Positions 54,855 to 64,000 of a DNA stretch of 64,000 nt are shown in pieces. The number at the start of each line of letters is the position of its first letter. Position 1 is the stretch's first letter. The notes beneath the pieces were generated by a model. The model made no database searches, was not told the DNA's origin, and worked only from the letters and a program-made list of their open reading frames with translations. The translations under genes and the position numbers were made by a program. Location: NCBI GenBank assembly GCA_022410635.1, contig JAJVDF010000298.1:455295-519294 (forward strand), given 5' to 3'. This stretch comes from Tretioscincus oriximinensis. Its lineage: Eukaryota; Chordata; Lepidosauria; Squamata; Gymnophthalmidae.

Positions 54855-54960
54855 TCATAATATTTATTTATTATGAAGGTGTCAGGGCAGATTACAATCA
54901 AAAATGAAAAAAAAAAGATTAAAATAAAATAATCTTAAAAAACAACAGTCTAAAAATGTT
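54855..54960 (-). mobile_element. L2-clade LINE terminus
   Basis: 'atatttatttattatgaag', 'gtgtcagggcagattacaat', 'aaaaaacaacagtctaaaaa'. Confidence 0.65.
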
Positions 54961-55184
54961 GAGAAGGGTGTCTTGTAGAGCTTTAGAGACTACATTTACC
55001 AGTAGAGCCCCTCCACATGATGTGTTAAAAATCACAGTGGGTTTAAAATCTGGAATAACCCAATCATATATACGTTGCCTCATCCTTTCACAAACAAACC
55101 ATTAGAAAACCTTTTCAATCGTTCATGTGGGCAGACAAGATGACTAACCATGAAGAAAATACATAGCAAAAACATTCCTGGTTT

Positions 55185-55679
55185 CAGTACTTTTTTTCCA
55201 GAACAAAAGTTGCCGGAACTAACACCGGCGGTGGGGGGGGCGGGGCGGGGGGAGGGCGGGGGGGCTGGCGGGGGGCGGGCAGGGGCCGGAGGCCGGGCAG
55301 GGGCCGGGGGGGCACGCCCCCTCGCCGGCGGCCAACGCAGCAGTACCGGCAGCGTTTATGGGGGGGGGGCGGGGGGGGGGAGGCGGCGGCCGCGGCTCGT
55401 GCCCGCCCCCCCGCACTGCCCCCGCCGCTGCGGCTGCCGCCCCCGCTAACTCCACCCCCACCTAAATAAAAGGTGCCGCCTAAATAAAATAACGCCACGC
55501 CCACCTCGCTGGCAGGTAACGCAGCAGTACCGGCACCTTTTATTTAGACGGGGGGGAGCGGAGGCGGCCACCGCCGCCGCTCATTCCCGCCCCCCCCCGC
55601 GTGCGCCCCCGCGCCCCCCCGCCTAAATAAAAGGTGCCGGAACTGCGTTCCGGTGCGTTCCGTCACAAAAAAAGCCCTG
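55185..55679. mobile_element. GC-rich hAT MITE, 495 bp
   Basis: Termini 'cagtactttttttcc' (from 55185) and 'aaaaaaagccctg' (to 55679) are inverted copies (CAG-N-N-CTTTTTTT). Flanking 'cctggttt' (55177-55184) and 'cctggttc' (55680-55687) match at 7 of 8 bases, the 8-bp duplication expected of hAT. The interior is mostly G and C with long G/C homopolymers, and repeats 'aacgcagcagtaccggca' (about 55335 and 55520) and 'cctaaataaaaggtgccg' (three times). Frames across it are low-complexity artefacts. Confidence 0.85.
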
Positions 55680-55689
55680 CCTGGTTCTA

Positions 55690-56070
55690 TGTGGAAACTC
55701 CATTAACACATGGAGTGCAGTTATAGAGGGAAGGTGTCTTACCTCTGCACTTCATCATTCCAGTTCGTTTCCCAAATCAGGAGAGAGACAAGATGTTAGG
55801 TTACAGCCAATTTATTAAGACAAGGAGCATAATTATGATAATACAGAGACTGGGTGCCTACCATTGGTGCCAATGTAGCAATATGGCATTACAACGAAGT
55901 GGGTGACCCTGGCACACCTTTTAATCTGCTATTTCCACTATGACTCAGCAGAATGTTTCTGTCCAATCAATTCCCTAACCATGGCACAACATCATTCCTT
56001 TCCATTCTTCCTGTTGTATGTCCCTTAAATGGACCTCTCAGCTCTTTGGACTGTGGTTGCTTTTCTCCCT
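55690..56070. other. Unassigned DNA
   Basis: No gene or repeat is recognised. Confidence 0.4.
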
Positions 56071-56077
56071 TCTGGCT

Positions 56078-57075
56078 ATAAGAACATAAGAACGTAAGAG
56101 GGGCCGTGCTGAATCAGGTCGGAGTCCATCTAGTCCAGCATTCTGTCTCACACAGAGGCCCACCAATTGCAGCTGGGCAGTCTGGAACAGAAGAAGGCAA
56201 AATNTTCAACTGTTCTCAACGCCCAGCAAATGGCATTTCAAAAATACTGCCTATTGCCCCATCTCAGAGGCAGTATCAAGACCAGTAGCTGTATATACTA
56301 TTGCCTTCCATGAACTTATCTAATCCTGTCTTAAAGCTATCCAGGCTGGTAGCTACCACCACCTCTTCTGGAAGTAAATTGCAAAGGCCGATGACCCTCT
56401 GGGTGAAAAAAATACTTTCCCTTGTTTGTCTTTACTCTTCTGCCCATCATCTTCAAGGAATGCCCCCTGGCCCTAGTGTTATGCGATAGAGAAAACCATT
56501 TTTCTCTATTCACCTTATCCATCCCATGCATGATTTTGTACACTTAATCAGATCACCTCTCAAATGCCATTTTTCAAGGCTGAAGAGGCCCAGACGTTGC
56601 AGCTGGATTTCGTAAGGGTGCTCAAGCCCCTCAATCATTCTTGTTGCCCTTTTCTGCACCTTCTCTAGTTCCACAATATCCTTTTTGAGATGTGGTGACC
56701 AGAATTGTACACAGTATTCCACGTGGGGCCTCACCACTGATTTATAAAGAGGCAAAACAAAATTTGCTGACTTGTTTTCAGTTNCTTTCCTAATTATCCC
56801 TACCACTGAATTTGCTTTTTTCGCTGCTGTTGCACACTGGGATGATGCCTTCATCGAACAGTCCATCGCACCCCAAGATCCATTTCCTCCTCCGTCAAGG
56901 AAAGCTTGGTTCCCATTTGTTGATAGGAGTAATTGGGGTTCTTTGCCCCAATGTGCATGACTTTGCACTTGTTTAAGTTGAAGTGCATTTTCCACTTTGC
57001 TGCCAACTCACCCAATTTCAATAGAAATCTATTGAAGCAATCTCCATCCTCCTTATCGTCCTTACCATCTACTAG
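56078..57075 (-). mobile_element. CR1, TTATGTTC lineage, longest copy
   Basis: Antisense, about 1 kb: octamer remnant 'agaacataagaacgtaagag', 3' region, then ORF2 back to the region coding around 'gcatgactttgcacttgttt' (upstream of the KDLGVLVD block). It is the longest CR1 in the window, but still lacks the RT core and endonuclease. Confidence 0.92.
56510..56995 (-). pseudogene. CR1 ORF2 C-terminal fragment
   Basis: A 161-codon open stretch containing [69 protein letters not shown] and [20 protein letters not shown]. These are hallmark CR1 blocks. The N-terminal part around the KDLGVLVD block is frame-disturbed. The stop at about 56510 comes from a deletion near the 'gtacacttaatcag' segment. 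Confidence 0.85.
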
Positions 57076-57079
57076 CTAA

Positions 57080-57705
57080 CTGACCAATTTCATGCTGTGT
57101 CATCTTTTGTGCTTCATGCATTCTCTTGCTTTTCTCTTCCCATGCATCCTATAAACATTCCCATAAGCCTTTGGGCCCATAAGCTTTGATTATACCTTTA
57201 TGAATTTATAATATATTAATGCTTCATGATCCAGGTGTCCACCTGCCCTCTACAGAACTGGACTTGATTATTAAATCTTTTGCTGCCTGTCCTATTTCTT
57301 AGTCTCGAAAGAGCTACAAGACCTCTTGCTAGATTTTATGTGCCCAGACTAACATTTCTTTGAAATGTAGTTCTAGGAATTGCCAGAAAGATAATGAATA
57401 CAATCTGCTCCTGCCTTAAGAGCTCCACAATATGGATTGTCTATTAAGGTTTACTTAATTAGGGCTGTCGCATATTTATTTTCAAAGAATGTTGTCTAAG
57501 AACCCTTCTCATCTATTGGCTGGGGGGACATGACTGTTTCCTTCTTTTTGCACTCCCCAGGCAAAATCATTCCTGCTGCTAGTTCAAGAAGTGTAAGGGG
57601 TTGGAGCTTTTCTGTGTTCTACATGCTTGACTTTCCCCACTCACTCCAATTGGGGGAAAACATGTCACATGACTTGTAGAATACAGTCTAGGCTAGAATA
57701 CAGCA
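57080..57705. other. Unassigned DNA with low-copy repeat
   Basis: 57300-57360 holds a scrap of the long-TIR family ('gagctacaagacctcttgct'). 57540-57690 partly corresponds to 23925-24260. No gene. Confidence 0.35.
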
Positions 57706-57711
57706 TTCATG

Positions 57712-58009
57712 AAGAAAAAAAGGAGAACTGTGATTTTATACTCCGCTTTTTTCACCCTCAAGGCACTCAAAGTAGCTTATAAAATTATTTTTCACTTACA
57801 TTCTATCTTCCCCACCAGGCTGTGGTGATTCCCATTTATCTAGTCACACTCAGTTGCAATTTCTTGCAATTCTTGCTTTTGCATAACTGGGTTGGCTAGA
57901 GCTACAGGCTAGTAGAAGGAGTACACCCCTCCCCATGTCTGATACAGGGCCTCAAAACCTGATCTCTCTGATGAGAGATTGCCTCCTTAGTGACTGAGCC
58001 ATTCATGCC

Positions 58010-58010
<1 letters not shown>
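57712..58010 (-). mobile_element. SINE-A inserted next to a SINE-B tail
   Basis: Antisense SINE-A: 'atactccgcttttttcaccc', 'ccaccaggctgtggtgattc', 'gtctgatacagggcctcaaa', head 'gtgactgagccattcatgcc'. On its right side lies a long AAG array belonging to the tail of the antisense SINE-B at 58147. Confidence 0.88.
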
Positions 58011-58040
<30 letters not shown>

Positions 58041-58146
58041 AAGAAGAAGAAAAAGAAAAAGAAAAAAAAAAAAGAAAAAGAAAAAGAAAAAGAAAAAGAA
58101 AAAGAAAAAGAAAAAGAAAAAGAGGAAGAAGAGGATGAAGAAGAAG
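58011..58146. repeat. (AAG)n/(AAAAAG)n polypurine array
   Basis: AAG units, then AAAAAG hexamers, then GAGGAAG units over 136 bp. Confidence 0.97.
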
Positions 58147-58316
58147 CTTCTGTTCTTCTCTTCACAATAGACATCTTGTGAAGTAGGTGTGGTGATGGGG
58201 TTCAAAGGACTGTGACTAGCCTAAGGTCACCCAGATGGCTACATGGAGGAATGCAGACTCAAACAAGGAGACAACCAAATAGGAGTGTGACACTCTAACC
58301 ACAAGACCAGACTTGC
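58147..58316 (-). mobile_element. SINE-B, antisense
   Basis: 'cttctcttcacaatagacat', 'cttgtgaagtaggtgtggtg', 'ctaaggtcacccagatggct', head complement 'cactctaaccacaagaccag'. It lacks the LINE-like tail, which appears replaced by the AAG array. Confidence 0.78.
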
Positions 58317-58498
58317 CTCTCATTGGTCAGACATTCAGTTATTCCAACTGAAAATAGTTTGCACCAATCCAGCCATCTCTATGGTTAGAAACCAGATTTC
58401 CATGGTCAGAGTGACCGTGTTTTTATTACTGGATACAATTGTGGTCAGCACATCCGGAAAAAAAATTATGAAACTGATCAAGGAGCTAGAACCACTCC

Positions 58499-58690
58499 CT
58501 ATTTATTTATTTATTTATTTAATTGGTTGTTTGGTTTTTTGTTTATACCTATACCCTGCTCCATTCCCGAAGGNCTCAGGATGGCCAATAATAAAAATGG
58601 TACAAAATTAACATTTTAAAGCAGTAACAGACAATATTTGAAAGTGGAAGGAAAAAAGGGAAAACAGCATTTCTTCAACCGAAGGCTGCA
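58499..58690 (-). mobile_element. L2-clade LINE 3' end
   Basis: (ATTT)n terminal repeat, 'ataccctgctccattcccga', 'ggctcagg'-type motif, 'gcagtaacagacaatatttg', 'catttcttcaaccgaaggc'. Confidence 0.78.
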
Positions 58691-58914
58691 ATGTTTAATT
58701 TTCTTCAGCCTTTAAAACCTACATTTAATAGATGACCTGACTGAACTATAGTACATACATGGACTGGAATTATATGGATAGGAAAAAAAGTATTTACTAT
58801 ATTATTCAGCACTAGAATCAGGGCTCACCCTATGATGCTGATAAACAAGAAAGATAGGACAAACAAGGAATTATACTACCCCTCTCAATAGCAAGGGGGC
58901 AGGATCTTCTCAGT

Positions 58915-59143
58915 GGCTGTCCCAAATCTATGCAATGGTCTCCCCCTCGAAGTGTGTCAGTCATTACCATTATATTATTTTACAAGATCCTCTTTAACCC
59001 GGCCTTTCGTTGAAGAAATGCCTTTCTTAATCCCGCCTTTAGATACTGTTTTTAATATGTCAATTTTATATTGTTGTTTTTATTGTTGACTGCCCTGAGA
59101 CCTTTGGTATAGGGCAGGGTATAAGAATAAATAAATAAATAAA
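58915..59143 (+). mobile_element. L2-clade LINE 3' end, sense
   Basis: 'ctgtcccaaatctatgcaat' (W/C-N-S-L-P region), 'ctttaacccggcctttcgtt', 'ttgactgccctgagaccttt', 'gggcagggtataagaataaa', (TAAA)n. Confidence 0.83.
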
Positions 59144-59159
59144 GTTTGTGACACCAACT

Positions 59160-59452
59160 AGTTCTGGGTAGCTTTAAGAAAGGAATAGACACATTTTCAC
59201 AGTAACTAGGAGCCTGGATAGCTTCAACAGAAGATTAGATAAATTCATGGGAGGCAGGTGTATCAATAGCTCTTAGGATGGAACAGCAGGCAGTATTCCT
59301 GATATATCATTTGCAGGGAGTCAAGACAGGTGTGGGTTTTTCCTCCTTCTGCTTGATACTGCCCAGGTGCAATTGGTGGGCCACTGTGTGAGATAGAAGG
59401 CTGGACTAGATAGACTCTGATTCAGCTTGGCTCCTCTTATGTTCTATTATGT
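59160..59452 (+). mobile_element. CR1 3' end, TTATGTTC lineage, sense
   Basis: 'ggtagctttaagaaaggaat', then a partly duplicated 'ctaggagcctggatagcttc', 'gggccactgtgtgagataga', 'ggctcctcttatgttctatt'. Confidence 0.83.
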
Positions 59453-59460
59453 CCAGTATA

Positions 59461-59580
59461 TAGGCTGACCAGATGACCCCTTTTTTGGGGGGAACCTTGT
59501 TTTGGAGTGTCTACACCACTCTCCTGGGGAAGGGATTTCCTGTTTTTTGCGGAGGAAAAAAATATATTTTTAATTTGTTT
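59461..59580. mobile_element. Palindromic hAT MITE (family P), one-ended copy 5
   Basis: Starts 'taggctgaccagatgacccc' and keeps the central arm ('ttttttgcggaggaaaa'). No matching right terminus was found, so it is truncated or decayed. Confidence 0.6.
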
Positions 59581-59777
59581 AATTCACTGCACCACCACTA
59601 GGGGGCTCTGGCAATCGGATCCAGCTCCTGAAGGAACCCTCTGCTCAGTAAAAATAAAAAAATACAAATTTCTTGTGCACTTAAAAAAATCTCACGCACA
59701 CTTTAAAAATTCTTGCACACTTCAAAAAATTCACAAGAACTTAGTCAATTTCAGAGAAATAGCCAGTAGAAAGCCAA

Positions 59778-59863
59778 GCAAAGGGGCTAGTAGGAGAAAA
59801 GTGGGTGGCATAAGCTTTCATAGACTTTTCTCCTGTTAGTCGAACTGCTACTAGCCCCTTTGC
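59778..59863. mobile_element. Compact palindromic member of the long-TIR family
   Basis: Perfect 16-bp terminal inverted repeats 'gcaaaggggctagtag' and 'ctactagcccctttgc' enclose 'gcataagctttcatagac', the shared core of the family at 1091-1346. Confidence 0.7.
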
Positions 59864-59879
59864 TGATCAAGCACTTAGA

Positions 59880-60350
59880 AAAATTATCTGTTGCTTAACG
59901 AATTTCTTGGGTTGGGATTTCATATGCGTGTTGGTGGGTGATTTGCATATTTATGAATATGCAAATTAGCACGAATTGTTTGGGCCTCAGAAAATCTGGT
60001 CAGTCTATTCAGTATATCAATGGCTATTTGAACTGAGCTGTATAGAAAAATCCTGCAATCGAGTAATTATGACACCAACAGCGACAAATCAGCGAGCCTT
60101 GTATTTGCTCTCGGCACAGCGACAAGGGCAGCAATGTCCACACCGCTTGTTCTGCCATAACTTCCCTATCTGGGGAGAAGTGATTTTACTGCTCTGTATC
60201 TGCTTGCAAAAGAGCCTCAAATTCAGTGGCATTAGATGCAATGAACTGGGCAGAGCAGCCACTTTGCCTTTAATCACCTTTCTTTCAAAAGCCACAAATG
60301 CTCAGTTTATGAGCACATAAAAGCCCAGTCGAGTCCAAGCTCTAGAAATT
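59880..60350. promoter_or_regulatory. Candidate conserved noncoding element with POU-type palindrome
   Basis: No repeat signature. Contains 11-bp perfect arms around a 4-bp centre at 59941-59966, built from the octamer ATTTGCAT and its inverse ATGCAAAT, sites bound by POU-homeodomain factors in vertebrates. Nearby are 'tttaatcacctttctttcaa' and 'ccattaatcac' motifs. Enhancer function is inferred from composition and motif density; no cross-species alignment was available. Confidence 0.35.
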
Positions 60351-60552
60351 CCTATTTAAAGGTACAAACCATTAATCACTGGGAAGGGATGTCAATATAA
60401 AGCCAGCCTAGCAAAGGGAAATGAAAGGAGGCTGATCAGAGAAGTGGTCATAAGCATGTTGGTAAACATGCCTGCTTCTAGGAGCCTGCTTTTTTTATGA
60501 GCTAGCTTGCAACCAGTTACAGCTCCTTAAAACCAATTTTTAATTCAGGCCC

Positions 60553-60720
60553 TGCCCACACTGGGCTTTATTCTAGCCTGTATCTTGGAACAGAGCTTGG
60601 CCATCCACATGATAATGTGAACTATAATCTACCCTGGTATGTCCACACTAGCATGCAGATGGCATGCGTCTGTCGCAAGATATAGCCCAGGATAAGGTTC
60701 GGTGTGAACAGAGTTAAGGG
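60553..60720. mobile_element. Palindromic repeat (family Q), best copy
   Basis: 'gcccacactgggctttattc', 'tagcctgtatcttggaacag', 'ggccatccacatgataatgt' are mirrored by 'tagcatgcagatggcatgcg', 'ctgtcgcaagatatagccca', 'ggataaggttcggtgtgaac'. A palindrome of about 168 bp; superfamily unknown. Confidence 0.6.
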
Positions 60721-60724
60721 CCCC

Positions 60725-61010
60725 CTCCAGACAAGACGATGAGGAGTCTGGTCTTGGCAGGCAGTGCCTGGTCATTTGCATGCTTCGACAACGAGTGGGG
60801 GGTGCGGTGGCGGCCTGGTCTTGGNCTGCCATGGTGTCCTTAACAGTGCGGGCACTACAGTTGAGGGGTCGTGGGCCCATGGTCAGAGCAGCGGTGGCCT
60901 GTGGGCCTTTCTCACTGAGGCTCCGCGCTGGCACCCATGTTTCAAATTCACTGCTGCCCTCAGCAGCAGCAGCAGCCTACAGCAGCTCAGATGCTGAGGG
61001 AGGAGGAGCC
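60725..61010. other. GC-richer unassigned DNA
   Basis: Moderately GC-rich with a short CAG run (60963-60977). Open frames exist on both strands but lack conserved features. Confidence 0.35.
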
Positions 61011-61016
61011 AAGTCG

Positions 61017-61238
61017 AACATAAGAACATAAGAACATAAGAGGAGCCATACTGGATCAGGCCACAGCCCATCAAGTCCAGCATTCTGTGTCACACAGAGG
61101 CCCACCAGATGCACCTGGGNAGTCCGAACAGAGGAAAGCAAAATATGCACCTGTTCATGACTCCCTGCAAATGGTATTTCAGGAGTCCTGCCTGTTGCTC
61201 CATCCCAGAGGCAACATCCAGACATCCATCCTGGTATC
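61017..61238 (-). mobile_element. CR1 3' end, TTATGTTC lineage
   Basis: 'cataagaacataagaacata' octamers, 'tggatcaggccacagcccat', through 'gaggcaacatccagacatcc'. Nearly identical to 44962-45180, so a young copy. Confidence 0.92.
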
Positions 61239-61369
61239 CTAGTCGAAGTTTTGTGAGCAGTGCTGGGAGCTTTTGGAAGGCAGATCTTGGGAAATCTGGT
61301 GCCGCCCTGGGATGTCTCACGTGTACAGAGCACGCATGGGATTTTTGTGACATCACTTTCTGTGCATGA

Positions 61370-61840
61370 AACGAAGTAAACTTCTGGTAAAATGGCTGCC
61401 CCCTTGTAAGGTGGGGGCAGCCATTTGCTTTTTTCNTGTAGCCCTGCACGAAATCTGGGATCTTGTGCAAGGGCACNCAATCTCGGATATTGCACAAAAT
61501 ACTAGTGTTTACTTTGCAATCACCCCAGACTCCACCCTCCCCTCCTCCCTCCCTCCCTCCCTTCTTCCTTCCCTTCCCAGGAAGAAGGTGAAGAGTATGA
61601 ATAAACATGCTATTTGCCTAGCATTTTTATTTTTTTTACTTTTAAAAAATATTTTTTGCTTGCTCTGTCTACTTGACCCCCTTGAGCTCCTGGAAGCTAG
61701 ATATTGTGCAGGGTTCCTGAATTTGACAGGAAGTGATGTCACTCCNTGCACCATTGCCCAGAAGTAAACACTGGAAGTGACATCACTTGCGGTAAAATGG
61801 CTGTTCCTATGTAAGGGAGGCAGCCATTTGCTTTCTTGTG
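61370..61840. repeat. Duplicated hairpin unit
   Basis: A perfect 14-bp-arm hairpin at 61390-61426 ('aaatggctgccccc', 9-base loop) and a related imperfect one at 61795-61829 are 405 bp apart, each preceded by 'gaagtaaac...tgg' and 'gtgacatcact' segments and followed by 'gcttt-ttgt'. A pyrimidine tract lies between (61510-61580). Confidence 0.6.
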
Positions 61841-61844
61841 TACC

Positions 61845-62600
61845 TCTGCATCATACACCTAAAATACAAGCCTGCTGAGTGCCCGATTGGACCAAAGTTG
61901 GTGATCATTCCAAAATGGGCCGCTATCAAACACCCATTGGCCGAAGGACCCAGGACCACAGTATAGAAGGATAGCATTTTGACTTGCCTAATTGGACCAT
62001 TGAAAAGCAAAACACACAAGCCAAAATTAAATAGGATTCTGAGTGGTCCAAGGATAGCCAAAAATGATTAGCAAAAAACTTGGTGAGTTTCCCAGTCAAA
62101 CGTGGCCTAATAGCAACGCACTATTTCCTNCTATCCCTTGCTCTTCTTTTTCTTTCTTCTCTTTGGGTCCCTCCCAGTATTATTCATCTATCCTGATACA
62201 TACATGTAGCTGAAAACTAGGAATAGTTTTAAAGCAGGATGTAATGTAACTAGATGCCTCCCTGACCATGCAGAACATCTGCAGGAAAATGAAATGCTAA
62301 TTCTGAATCAGGGAAGCTGAAATTCAATTATAAGCATCCTATTAAAAGTATTTAACAATCCATGTCTATTTAAAAACATAGACCATTAAGTGCAAAAGAA
62401 TTTACTTTCTGGTAAGTGAGTGTGGGGATGAATCTTTAATTGTACATTATGTCGTTGGAGTTCTTAAGTGCCAAGATTTCCCTCCCCACCGCAGAGGCAA
62501 GATGAGTTTTGCTTGCCCCAGTGCATTCATGAGCTCTGTTGCACAAGATAAATAAAGACACCTGCANAGAATTGAAGTTTCAAAACAAGGATGCTTCGAA
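61845..62600. other. Unassigned DNA
   Basis: No gene or repeat is recognised. Confidence 0.35.
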
Positions 62601-62602
62601 AT

Positions 62603-62795
62603 GTCATAAGAATATAAAAACATTAAGGATTAGCCACAGCCCATCTAGTTCAGCATCCTGTCTCAGTGGCCCACCAATTGCTTCTGGGCACCACGAGCAG
62701 CAGGAGAAGAGAGCAAAACCTTCCCTACCTCTTGACTATCTGCAGATGGTTACTAGAGTGATCCTGCCTGCCTCTGTAACCTGGAGACCTAAGTG
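62603..62795 (-). mobile_element. CR1 3' end, TTATGTTC lineage, diverged
   Basis: 'gtcataagaatataaaaaca', 'agccacagcccatctagttc', 'gtggcccaccaattgcttct'. Confidence 0.75.
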
Positions 62796-62944
62796 AGGCC
62801 AATTTCCTTTATTCTGAGAACTTCTCTGAGGACCCAATTAAGGCTCTTTCTGCACTGATTNTTATATTGGGGCTGTCATAGTCCGCATTAGCTATGGATG
62901 GCGATAGGTCCCTCACTACCACATTGGTTGACAGCCAATCTAGT

Positions 62945-63165
62945 TGTGTGGCTAGAGTGTCAGATTCATATTTTTTGGTTTTGCAGTTTGATTCTGCATC
63001 CTCTATGAAGCCTGGTTGGGTGAGTTCTTCAGAGCTCTCTCAACCCCAGTGAGTTCATAAGGTGTCCATTGTGAAGAGAGAAACAGGCAGTTATATAAAC
63101 TACTTTGATTCCCATCAGATTGAGAAAAGTAGGGGATAGAAACAAACCACCACCTCCTTCTTCTC
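62945..63165 (+). mobile_element. SINE-B copy
   Basis: Head 'tgtgtggctagagtgtcaga', B-box side 'gcagtttgattctgcatc', body 'cttcagagctctctcaaccc', tail 'tatataaactactttgattc' and 'aagtaggggatagaaac'. Confidence 0.82.
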
Positions 63166-63174
63166 TCCTCCTCC

Positions 63175-63262
63175 TTAAATAAATAAATATAAATATAAAT
63201 AAATAAATGTAAATAAATAAATATAAATAAATATAAATAAATAAGTAAATATAAATAAATAA
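63175..63262. repeat. (AAAT)n/(AAATAT)n microsatellite
   Basis: About 88 bp of AAAT and ATAAAT units. Confidence 0.95.
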
Positions 63263-63330
63263 AACATTTATTTATAATGCCCTTTTTTCCAAAGGGCATC
63301 ACAAAATAAAACATATACAATCGATATACA

Positions 63331-63372
63331 ATCCTCCCTCTTCCTCTTCCTCTTCCTCTTCCTCTTCCTTCT
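63331..63372. repeat. (TTCCTC)n hexanucleotide repeat
   Basis: About six units of CTTCCT/TTCCTC. Confidence 0.93.
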
Positions 63373-63397
63373 TTGTCTAAGATACATTCATTGTGTA

Positions 63398-63600
63398 AGA
63401 GGAACAGTAGTGCAAGCGGTTAAGAGCTTCAGTGTTTCAACAGAAATATTGGCATTCACAGCCTCATATGTTGGCTGTGGGGAGGGCTGAACACCTTCTA
63501 CTGGCCTTAGCTTCAGCCAATCCATCTGTTTGAAAGCAAAGAAAGTTTCAAGTAGATAAATGGCTGCCGCCACAATGTGGTGGGGAAGATAGAATAGTCT
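63398..63600 (+). mobile_element. SINE-A' copy, tail lost
   Basis: Head 'gtagtgcaagcggttaagag', 'ggctgtggggagggctgaac', 'agccaatccatctgtttgaa', 'tgtggtggggaagatagaat'. The LINE-like tail is replaced by TCATCA/TCC-rich sequence. Confidence 0.75.
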
Positions 63601-63639
63601 CCTTCATCATCATAATTGTTGCAGCCGTCGCCGTCTTAG

Positions 63640-63725
63640 TCATCATCTTCGCCACCTCCTCCTCCTCCTCTTCCTCTTTTTCCTCCTCCTCCTCTTCTGC
63701 TACCGCTTCCTCTTCTTCTTCTTGA
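63640..63725. repeat. TCC/TTC-rich microsatellite
   Basis: Imperfect TCC and TTC units following the SINE-A'. Confidence 0.9.
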
Positions 63726-63789
63726 AACACTTTTTAAAATCCTTCTTGTTAAATTCCTGGCTTTCTTTTTATTCTTCTTTGTAATTTTT

Positions 63790-63980
63790 TAAGATTCTAT
63801 AGAACTAATTCTTTTCCCAATAAAGGTAATTTTGCCAAAACAGTAAAGTCCTGTTTTGTGATTGTGCTGATTTGTTTTGAAACATCACTTCAGAATTTAG
63901 AAGCCAGGGGCACTGCCACCATACGTGATCAATATTGCCACATCTGTCCAGTACAGAGGAGGCAAAGAAGAAACTATTAT
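63790..63980 (-). pseudogene. L1-type ORF2 C-terminal fragment
   Basis: The minus strand reads LDRCGNIDHVWWQCPWL, then LNSEVMFQNKSAQS, matching the L1 ORF2 C-terminal zinc-knuckle-like pattern C-W-R-C ... H-x-W-W-x-C-P with the first cysteine changed. Frameshifts follow. It may continue past the window end. Confidence 0.55.
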
Positions 63981-64000
63981 TGACATCGTAATAGAGCTAA

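Noticed and set aside
55150..55504. Overlapping G/A/P/R-rich ORFs of 80-106 codons, and a CpG-island promoter
   Set aside because: The GC-rich block has transposon termini and a flanking duplication; the frames are low-complexity artefacts and no gene follows.
58011..58205. Lysine/glutamate-rich ORF and its opposite strand
   Set aside because: Direct translation of the AAG/AAAAAG array.

Overview
The window is intergenic or intronic DNA from a vertebrate, most likely a squamate reptile; I cannot place it more precisely. The reasons are abundant CR1 and L2 non-LTR retrotransposons, several tRNA-derived SINE families with LINE-like tails, L1 pieces, palindromic hAT MITEs, long trinucleotide microsatellites, short broken ORFs, and no bacterial or viral gene organisation. 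Scattered single n bases and two n-runs (35139-35898 and 49911-50265) show it is a draft assembly.

I found no host protein-coding gene, rRNA, functional tRNA or CRISPR array. All recognisable protein sequence is decayed retrotransposon: CR1 ORF2 C-termini (23333-23785, 28726-28971, 56510-56995), an L2-clade RT C-terminus (26093-26551), CR1/L2-type RT pieces with the PQGSVLG motif (about 9.9 and 46.7 kb), L1 ORF2 C-termini (11094-11320, 63790-63980) and a probable L1 5' end with the start of an ORF1 (42605-43140).

Layout. 0-8 kb: mostly unassigned sequence with a long-TIR element, SINE-A copies and a SINE-in-CR1 nest. 8-14.7 kb: nested CR1/L2, a composite LINE-derived repeat, L1 and L2 ends, and two hAT-type MITEs. 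15-25 kb: CR1, SINE-B, L2, ATT/AAT microsatellites and unassigned single-copy-like DNA. 25-35 kb: a long L2 copy, CR1 copies of two lineages, a folded-back CR1 inside a SINE, and SINE clusters. 36-46 kb: a 1.3 kb inverted pair of an LTR-like repeat, four copies of the palindromic MITE, many CR1s and the L1 5' end. 46-58 kb: a second composite LINE repeat, a TTC expansion with an assembly gap, L2, a very GC-rich hAT MITE, and a SINE-in-SINE. 58-64 kb: L2, CR1, palindromic repeats, a candidate conserved enhancer with a POU-type palindrome (59941-59966), SINEs and an L1 end.

The elements look like an interacting community. SINE-A and SINE-B end in a tail resembling the 3' end of the local L2 LINEs, which suggests L2 machinery mobilised them. 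Two CR1 lineages coexist, ending in different octamer repeats (TTATGTTC versus TATGATTC). Younger elements repeatedly sit inside older ones, so relative ages can be read. The most novel-looking signals are the palindromic hAT MITE family with 8-bp target duplications, the 495-bp GC-rich hAT element, a polypurine-plus-terminal-hairpin LINE derivative in four copies, and the inverted LTR-like pair.
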